Part shown: positions 57,001 to 64,000 of the stretch, piece by piece
Layout of the letters: the number at the start of each line of letters is the position of its first letter
How positions within the stretch are numbered: position 1 is the stretch's first letter
NCBI GenBank assembly: GCA_026874595.1
Contig: CM049322.1
Span: forward strand, 40,294,840 to 40,358,839
DNA: 64,000 nucleotides
Reading direction: 5' to 3'
DNA from: Sipunculus nudus
Lineage: Eukaryota; Annelida; Sipuncula; Golfingiida; Sipunculidae
Notes under the pieces: generated by a model
The model's input: only the letters and a program-made list of their open reading frames with translations
Databases searched by the model: none
What the model was told of the DNA's origin: nothing
Translations under genes and position numbers: made by a program

Positions 57001-59583
57001 TATGGATCCCATGACAGACATGATAAAGAGTGACTAGTTGGATCTTCTTTTCCAATGATGTCCGGGATTTTAGGACATTTTAGGTTCATTTTTATTCCGT
57101 AATGCTCTGAGTGGCACTCCAGTGTTAAGGATACCTATAATATTACATGATATTCCATTCAATTACATTTGTTCAAATTACATTAAATTTAGAACAGTGT
57201 TTTCATAAATTCACAGCAATACATCTTATTTAAATAGAAAAAATGATAATATTTATTTATTCATTTATAATGTAAAAACGATGAGAAATATTCAAGAATT
57301 CTTTCAGAGTAGAAATGATCAACATACCCAATATATATATATATATATACACACACATACACAAATATATATATATATTTCTATGATTTTTGCGTTTGCA
57401 TTTCTCAGTATGTATACAAAAAACAACAAAACTAAATATTGTTCGTATACAGTTTAGAATATCAATATTTTCTAGCTCAATGTGCTCCATATATAAATCG
57501 AATTCACTGCACATATAGCATAATGAGACAAGACTGTATTCGGGTATCCATGTAGAACGTTGAGCAGACAGGAGAAATGGTTTTTACGTCCCGTGGGAGA
57601 TTTGGTCGCCATACCATCTCTACCCCTTTATGAATATTTAACGACCTCACGGCGCGGAATTTGGTTTCTATGCTCATTTTGTAGCACTAAACCAAAGTCT
57701 GTTCTATTTTTGTCTCCTTGAATAATTTCGTCAGGGAACAAATAATCTTGCCTTTCGTGGAAAGAACCGTACTGTGGGAAGCTTAGTTGGATAATCGCTC
57801 GCTTTGTTGCTTTTTTATATGTAAGCATCTTTAAGGTGTTAGGGCAACATCCGATGAACAGAAGTTGTAGTCAATCTGGATGCTATTTTTTTTAGTTTAT
57901 CCCGGTGGAGGGCCTGAACCATTCACTGATATTCCTGACCGCCATTGTTCTAGCGTGCACAGCTTATGTGTGATCCAACCATGGAATACATGAATCATGA
58001 TCAGGATCATGTACGAGTTTTAAATTTAGCCCAAAATTTTTAAGGATTTTCCCGAAGGACAATAAAAATTGGGAGGGTTTGTTTGACATGTCAATAAATT
58101 TTAAATCCTGGTCCAAATCAGATAAAAGCCGCCGTTAATTTTATCACAGCACTCAACAAAAACGCACGTACAATACGAATACACGTTAATTTAAACTGAA
58201 TAAACCCTTTGGCATGGAGGAGACAGGGTTATGTAAATAAACAACATAGATCCTTTCTTAAATGAAGGCTTAAGCTAGTATGGCACCCACGTGAGGCACA
58301 TGATATAAATATCTCGTGCTCACGCTTTATCATCTCATGAGCACAACCCGTATCTCATGCGAACTCAAAAGTATCTCTTGCGTTTGCGATTGAAAATATT
58401 TTGATATCTCCTTTACCAGTCACTTTATAAAGGAGAACAGATATATGAATCATCACTCACATGTAATTAACTGAATATATGTACTAAATGGAGTACGGGG
58501 TATTGAGGTTACAACGTTCATAGGAAACAGATCGAATAGAAAGTAAACGAAAGTACGGAAAGGTTTAAAACGTGGTAAGCGGAACGAAAAAGGCCGTGTC
58601 GTCATGAAAGGTCATAAACACAGGTCTTTCCCTTATAAAAAGTCCCAACTGCAATCTAATAAGGCCCGTCTGCACTGAAATCTAAAGGCATCGCTCGCGA
58701 AAGGTGACGTTTTCGGTGCGTTTGTTGTGCAAAATTACAGATGGAAATGGTTCAGGACCTTCCACTGGCGTGAGTCACATTTTACGTTTTATTTATTGTT
58801 ATTACAGACCGGCTTCCTCCTTGGGTGGTCTCTGTGGGAAGTACAAATAGACCCGATCCTTTGTCCACTCAGCATAAAACACGGCCCGTGGGTCGTTTGC
58901 CACGCATAGACCGCGGGACCATACAACCGTAAAGTTCCCAGGGTTTTAATGTAGACTGCAGGACAAACATACCAACTTTATGCCTACTTCCTTGGGTTCC
59001 ACTGCCATGAAAGAAACAGCCTTAACCAATCTAATAGTACCTTATGACCCGCGTGATAAGCTGCCCGCCCGGGGTCTCACGGCGACACAGGTGGATGTAC
59101 GCAACCTTCAAAGCCAAGCTGTATGTGCCAAGGCAAGGATGTAATCGCTGTATCTATTTTTATGTCATTATAAATGTCATCACCGTGACCCAATTCACCG
59201 GAGTCTATTCAATATTCTTTATGGCACGCTTGCCGTTGAAACCGAAGCTGTGTGCTAGCGGCACGAGGTCAATCGATTAATCAGTCTTCATCTCGCAGAG
59301 AACACACGAAAGAAATAAAATATCCCTATGAATAAATGTTTCTAAAACAGCTTAGATTTTCACTTTCTGGCGTCAACCCTGGCAATCCCTTTGGACCACG
59401 GGATTTGGAATCATGCCATATGCGGTTTTGTCTCTACTGAGAACGTTTATTATTCCCAATAATTTTCATTTATAACTGAAAGAATCTAATTACTGATTGG
59501 TTTCATTTCTTAGAAAATTAGTTTCTCGCGTGAAATGAGTGTTGATAATTTATAAAATACATAAATTTTTGTTATAGGTTTAT

Positions 59584-59585
<2 letters not shown>
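52418..59585. other. No gene recognised
   Basis: Upstream side of the nAChR gene. A (GA)n run lies at 54049-54087 and poly-C near 54880. ORFs such as 55575-55907 and 56707-57021 have no domain or coding signature. The non-coding first exon of the receptor may be here but cannot be placed. Confidence 0.4.

Positions 59586-59638
<53 letters not shown>
59586..59638. repeat. (AT)n microsatellite
   Basis: A pure AT run about 145 bases before the large tandem-repeat element. Confidence 0.9.
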
Positions 59639-59640
<2 letters not shown>

Positions 59641-59781
59641 ATTCGGTGTATGACTATCATAAGCTTGTTCTTGTTTTCCAAGTGGTGATCTTGAAAATCT
59701 TTTGGGTGATTTCATCCCTAGAAAGAGCAGAGAACAAAAGGTAGATTGAACTAGAATACGGGTAGTCGACAAGCGACTACG

Positions 59782-61152
59782 TGTATCCGCCAAAATCAGA
59801 GAAGGACGGGTGAAGTGAGGCATGGATTGAGTGGCAAGGGGATATAGAGTTACATATGTAAAATATTAGTATTGGATCTCTGCCACATAAACATGATTGT
59901 AGGTGGCACCACCTGTTATTTGAACTTGAAACTATCCAAGATATATACACATGCAAAATTTCAAGTGGAAAAGTCAAACCACTGCAGAGATATGAGTGAT
60001 TTTATCCCACAGCAGACAAACAGATGGACGCTGTGCAAACATGGTTGCAGGTGGCGCCACCTTTTGTTGTGTATGTTATAAAGCTATCCCAGGGCTACAT
60101 TTGTGTAAAATTTTTTTCCGGATCGGTCAAACGGTTCCCGAGATATGAGCTTGGATGTCTGCAGCGTTAACATGAATGTAGGTGGCGCCACCTGTCATAA
60201 AATCAAGGAAGCTATCTAGGATGTATACGCATGCCGAATTTTAGGTGAATTAGTCAAACCATTGCAGAGATATGAGTGATTTTAACCCCAGGCAGATGAA
60301 CAAATGGACACTGTGCAAACATGGTTGCAGGTGGCGCCATCTTTTGTTGTGTATGTTATAAAGCTATCCCAGGGCTACATTTGTGTAAAATTTTTTTCCG
60401 GATCGGTCAAACGGTTCCCGAGATATATGGGTTTATGTGTGGAGCGTCAACGTGAATGTAGGTGGCGCCACCTGTCATAAAATCAAGAAAGCTATCTAGG
60501 ATGTATATGTATGCCGATTTTTAGGTGAATTAGTCAAACCACTGCAGAGATATGAGTGATTTTAACCCCAGGCAGATGAACAAATGGACACCGTGCAAAC
60601 ATGGTTGCAGGTGGCGCCACCTTTTGTTGTGTATGTTATAAAGCTATCCCAGGGCTACATTTGTGTAAAAATTTTTTCCGGATCGGTCAAACGGTTCCCG
60701 AGATATATGGGTTTATGTGTGGAGCGTTAACGTGAATGTAGGTGGCGCCACCTGTCATAAAATTGAGAAAGCTATCTAGGATGTATATGCATGCCAAATT
60801 TTAGGTGAATTAGTCAAACCACTGCAGAGATATGAGTGATTTTAACCCCAGGCAGATGAACAGATGGACACTGTGCAAACATGGTTGCAGGTGGCGCCAC
60901 CTTTTGTTGTGTATGTTATAAAGCTATCCCAGGGCTACATTTGTGTAAAAAAATTTTCCGGATCGGTCAAACGGTTCCCGAGATATATGGGTTTATGTGT
61001 GTAAACAGACGCACAAACGGACGCTGGGCAGAGACGAAAGGTCAGAGGTCAAGGTCACTTGGTTAGGCACCAGTTCACATGTGACCCGATAATTTGTGTA
61101 AGTTTCGGAAAAATCTGTCCAGTAGTCTCAGAGGAGTTCTCCGGAAACGAAC

Positions 61153-61201
<49 letters not shown>

Positions 61202-61250
61202 AACCCGGTCAAAAACATAGTATCCGCAAAACTTCGTTTTGGCGGATACA
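59782..61250 (+). mobile_element. Tandem-repeat transposable element with terminal hairpin, pearl/Helentron-like
   Basis: The ends are perfect 14-bp inverted repeats, TGTATCCGCCAAAA at the left and TTTTGGCGGATACA at the right. Inside are four head-to-tail copies of a 280-bp unit: ggtggcgcca recurs at 60181, 60461 and 60741 (diverged first at 59902), and a second set at 60050, 60330, 60610 and 60890. Each unit thus has two related halves of about 149 and 131 bp, both with a ggtggcgccacc palindrome. A (GGC)n microsatellite (61153-61201) follows, then a 3' hairpin gtatccgcaaaac-ttc-gttttggcggatac. A tandem core, a microsatellite and a 3' hairpin is the layout described for bivalve pearl elements, regarded as non-autonomous Helentrons. 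No protein is encoded. Confidence 0.75.
61153..61201. repeat. (GGC)n trinucleotide repeat
   Basis: About 16 consecutive GGC units inside the element at 59782-61250; the only long GC-only microsatellite in the window. Confidence 0.95.
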
Positions 61251-62559
61251 ATTAATCGGCATCAACGTGTGACCATTCCTCTTCAATCGTCCGGATGCAC
61301 AACAGATGGACGGCTATAAAAGAACATTTACTGTTTGCGCGCGCAGCACAATTTGCATCTCCTGTTGCAACTCCTGCCGAAGATCTTTTCTATTCAATTT
61401 AAACCCTTTTCAGTTTGAGATTGTGGGGTCTTGTTAAGCTAAACTTTGAAATATCAAAACGTAAACGCCACAATCCAACAAAAAGCCCTTTGCTAACATT
61501 AGTAATACGCAAACCCCCCAAAAAGTTACTTATTTCCTTGAGTTCGTAGCGCAAAAACAATAATGTGCATATAATTCGCCATACAATTCTATTCCAAGAT
61601 ATTTTAATGGCCTACATCTACTCTCTTCCCTACATTGATACCGAAGCCATTGGTGATTTTTATTAGCCCTAGTGCATTGTGGGTATATCATTTTTTACAG
61701 GGTATCTTACTCTTGTGAGTACGATCCGGTGTAGACTGCACAAGTTGTAAGTACTGAATATCTTGCAGATTTGCTTTGTCTTCGATCAGGATCCTGACGT
61801 CACTTCAACTCTCACTGTTTGATATTAAAGGTACCTATTAACCTACTTCTTGAAAAAGAATTTATGTTATTTCTGGCTTCCTCTCTGTGTATATATTTAT
61901 GATCTAAAGGTTTTTCTGCTTATGAAAAGTTCTTATAACACCTCCGTAGAGGATGTATCAACAAGATTATACACAACGTGTTTGTATACACAGCTTTGTT
62001 GGCGAACGGGAAAAAAATTAACCTCGTGTCTTTGCATATATGTAGAGGCAGAAAAGTCACTTGTTGCAAAACGCCATTTAAAAAGCTCTTGCTTCTCTGA
62101 CTTACCACCAGATGCACTTGTTGAATTTGTTTTGATTATTTTGGAGGGCTTCCACATATTATAAATAAGTCAATTGATATCATCAAAACAAACAGCCTGT
62201 GGGCGGTGGTATCAACGTTCTTCGGCCCATTTTTAGGGATTGTCTTTAATTTATAAAGGTCAGATAGGTGATTGGGCCCCTTTAACTAATAAAAACAAAA
62301 CATGAAGGTGCTGCTGTTCATGTTGTGTATAAGTCAACTTTCAGTGCCCATGGTAGACCTACTGCACGCTTGAATAGAGCGGGGTACCAGTCTAATATCA
62401 CCTCCGATTTAAAAACAAAAAGGCTCTGTGATATGCAGTAGGGCATTTGCTGTAAATATAAACTTTTGGCTGTATCATGTCCTGCCATGCTCACTTAGAA
62501 GGCTAAAAAATAATTGAGACGGTTGTGAAATATGTGGTTCAGGTTCCGTCACATTATAG
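61251..62559. other. No gene recognised
   Basis: Two overlapping ORF sets near 61850-62164 show no domain. No repeat recognised. Confidence 0.45.
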
Positions 62560-63340
62560 AATACAACAGGTTACGACTACATACGACTTGCAATCGTGGG
62601 GGGGGGGGGGTCACGGAATGTCGTGAGACGGTCGTACAGCACTACAACAGGTCACTAATGATCGCTGGGGGAAATTCTTTGATCATGCACGAAAAAATCC
62701 TCAAACCTTCATTACAACCGGAAAATGGGCTGCCCGATTGCGTCCAAATCTTGTGCATGCTGAATCTTACGTGCCACGCACGTCCTTTTTGCGTAATTTC
62801 GAGGTCGCAGACAGCCCGAAAGCCCGTACGGAGGCTGGGCTTGATCTCTACCTTTACAACCTCCATGGCCTCCATTCCATCCAAAATTTGCAGGGGACGT
62901 AAGTTCCCCAAAATTCGTGCTTCCAGTTGGGACCAAGGCTTACGACTGGCCTGGTCGAGAGTATTTGTAGATGGTCGCAAGTTGTGTTTAACCAGTGGCA
63001 GACTGTCCTGGGGTCGTCTTACGATGGTCTTTTCCAGTCGCCACCAATAACATGACTCTACGACCAAACGTAAACGTGTGCGAAGGTGGTGTCACAACAG
63101 ACATAATAATATTGCACGATAACATAAGACAAGTCGCAACATTGTCATGGACGATTTTACGCTGATCGTACGGCCAGTCGTAAAAGGCCGCACGACATGT
63201 TGCAGGTCGTCACTGCATGGTGGTCGTGAGATAGTTTTATCATACTGTGCCGACACTATTATTATGCTAAGAAGTCGCAGTCAATCGTCATCGTTTTTGC
63301 GACTGGTCGCGGTCGCAGGGTGGCCGTAGCTCGGTTATGA
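62560..63340. repeat. Region rich in GTCGTA/GTCGCA words, probable DNA transposon remnant
   Basis: Short words tacgac, gtcgta, ggtcgt and gtcgca recur on both strands far above the local background (ggttacgactacatacgact, gagacggtcgtacagc, gatcgtacggccagtcgtaa, gactggtcgcggtcgcag). ORFs of 172 codons (plus, 62532-63050) and 141 codons (minus, 63067-62642) overlap here. Neither has a domain I recognise, and both may be by-products of the unusual composition. I could not define terminal repeats. Confidence 0.45.
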
Positions 63341-64000
63341 GATGGCCCTTTTTAGGGCCACAGTGATGACGTTACCCTCTAAATATTGAGAAAAATAGCA
63401 TTAAAACATTTATCTGCTTATCTCACTTTACTCGGAGTAACTTATATTCCTTTTACGAGTTCATATAATATTTGTTATGTTGAGGATAACCACTGATCGG
63501 AACGGAACCTCGCTATAAAGTTTCGTCCGACTACAACAATAAAGCAGACATTAAAAAAACGGAGTCAAATCAGGAAATTCGCTTTGTATAAATACGTCTG
63601 CGACGGGTAAGTCAAGTGTTAACTTAATTCAGTGACGTCACACGTTTGAACTAGCGTAGTCGATTGGGTATTCAATACCAAAATTAACTTATCATGTTGG
63701 GAATTTCAGAAATACATGGGGGACTGGCCCGTGTGTATCTAACGGCCCGTGCCAAAGTGATTTCCATGCCGGCGACGTAATTAGTTGAGTCGGTATACGC
63801 CAGGGAATAGCAAGTATCCAATTCTCTTATAGAGGCTCTGCACTCCGATTCGTAATATGATTGGTTGGCACTCAACGCTAAAGCGATACTATATCAGGGT
63901 TATATTTGCAGTGCTGCATTGAATATGCAAAATAAATATCCACTAATTTAGGACCTATAGTTAGTGAGCTCTTATTGAGTAACATTATTTAATGATGTAT
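63341..64000. other. No gene recognised
   Basis: No transposon ends or convincing ORFs were seen. Confidence 0.45.

Noticed and set aside
59782..61010. CRISPR-like regular spacing of repeats
   Set aside because: The units are 280 bp and contiguous with no unique spacers, in a eukaryotic transposable element.
62642..63067. 141-codon minus ORF overlapping a 172-codon plus ORF
   Set aside because: Both fall in a region of strongly skewed short words that suppresses stop codons; no domain in either.

Overview
This is nuclear DNA from an animal, most likely a mollusc and probably a bivalve. It is AT-rich and intron-dominated, and packed with microsatellites, tRNA-derived SINEs and small non-autonomous transposons. 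There are no bacterial-style operons. The only host gene I can support is one nicotinic acetylcholine receptor (nAChR) subunit on the minus strand. The taxon call rests on a divergent nAChR of the kind expanded in bivalves and on two repeats resembling the bivalve 'pearl'/Helentron-derived elements; it is an inference.

The receptor gene can be read from end to end. Six coding exons join in phase into one predicted protein of about 510 residues. The start and signal peptide lie at 50824-50875 and the stop at 19891-19893. All five introns have GT/AG borders and matching phases. Intron 1 is about 26 kb and fills the middle of the window. A splice acceptor just upstream of the start codon (exon base 50962) implies at least one further 5' UTR exon at higher coordinates, which I could not locate. 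The protein has a signal peptide, a Cys-loop, the vicinal cysteine pair of alpha subunits and four membrane segments. Several agonist-box aromatics and pore-lining residues are unusual.

Layout. 1-2100: nothing recognised. 2100-15800: a mosaic of related dispersed repeats, GA-rich arrays and two adjacent inverted duplications (6305-10466 and 10468-13482); the second carries a solo LTR. 15800-19890: two short dispersed elements and the region downstream of the receptor gene. 19891-24658: exons 6 to 2. 24643-24929: a 70-bp tandem array that repeats the exon 2 splice acceptor. 24930-50823: intron 1, holding SINEs, a dead non-LTR reverse transcriptase (29080-30760), an hAT-type element with an 8-bp target duplication (32897-34217), a second solo LTR (43052-43825) and a long hairpin around a hammerhead-like core (48568-48760). 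50824-64000: the first coding exon, another SINE, a tandem-repeat transposable element with terminal hairpin (59782-61250) and a region rich in short GTCGTA-type words (62560-63340).

I found no CRISPR array, no rRNA or tRNA gene and no prokaryotic defence system. The most promising leads are the atypical ligand box and pore of the receptor, the tandem duplication of its splice acceptor, the back-to-back inverted duplications, and the two related hairpin-ended tandem-repeat elements.
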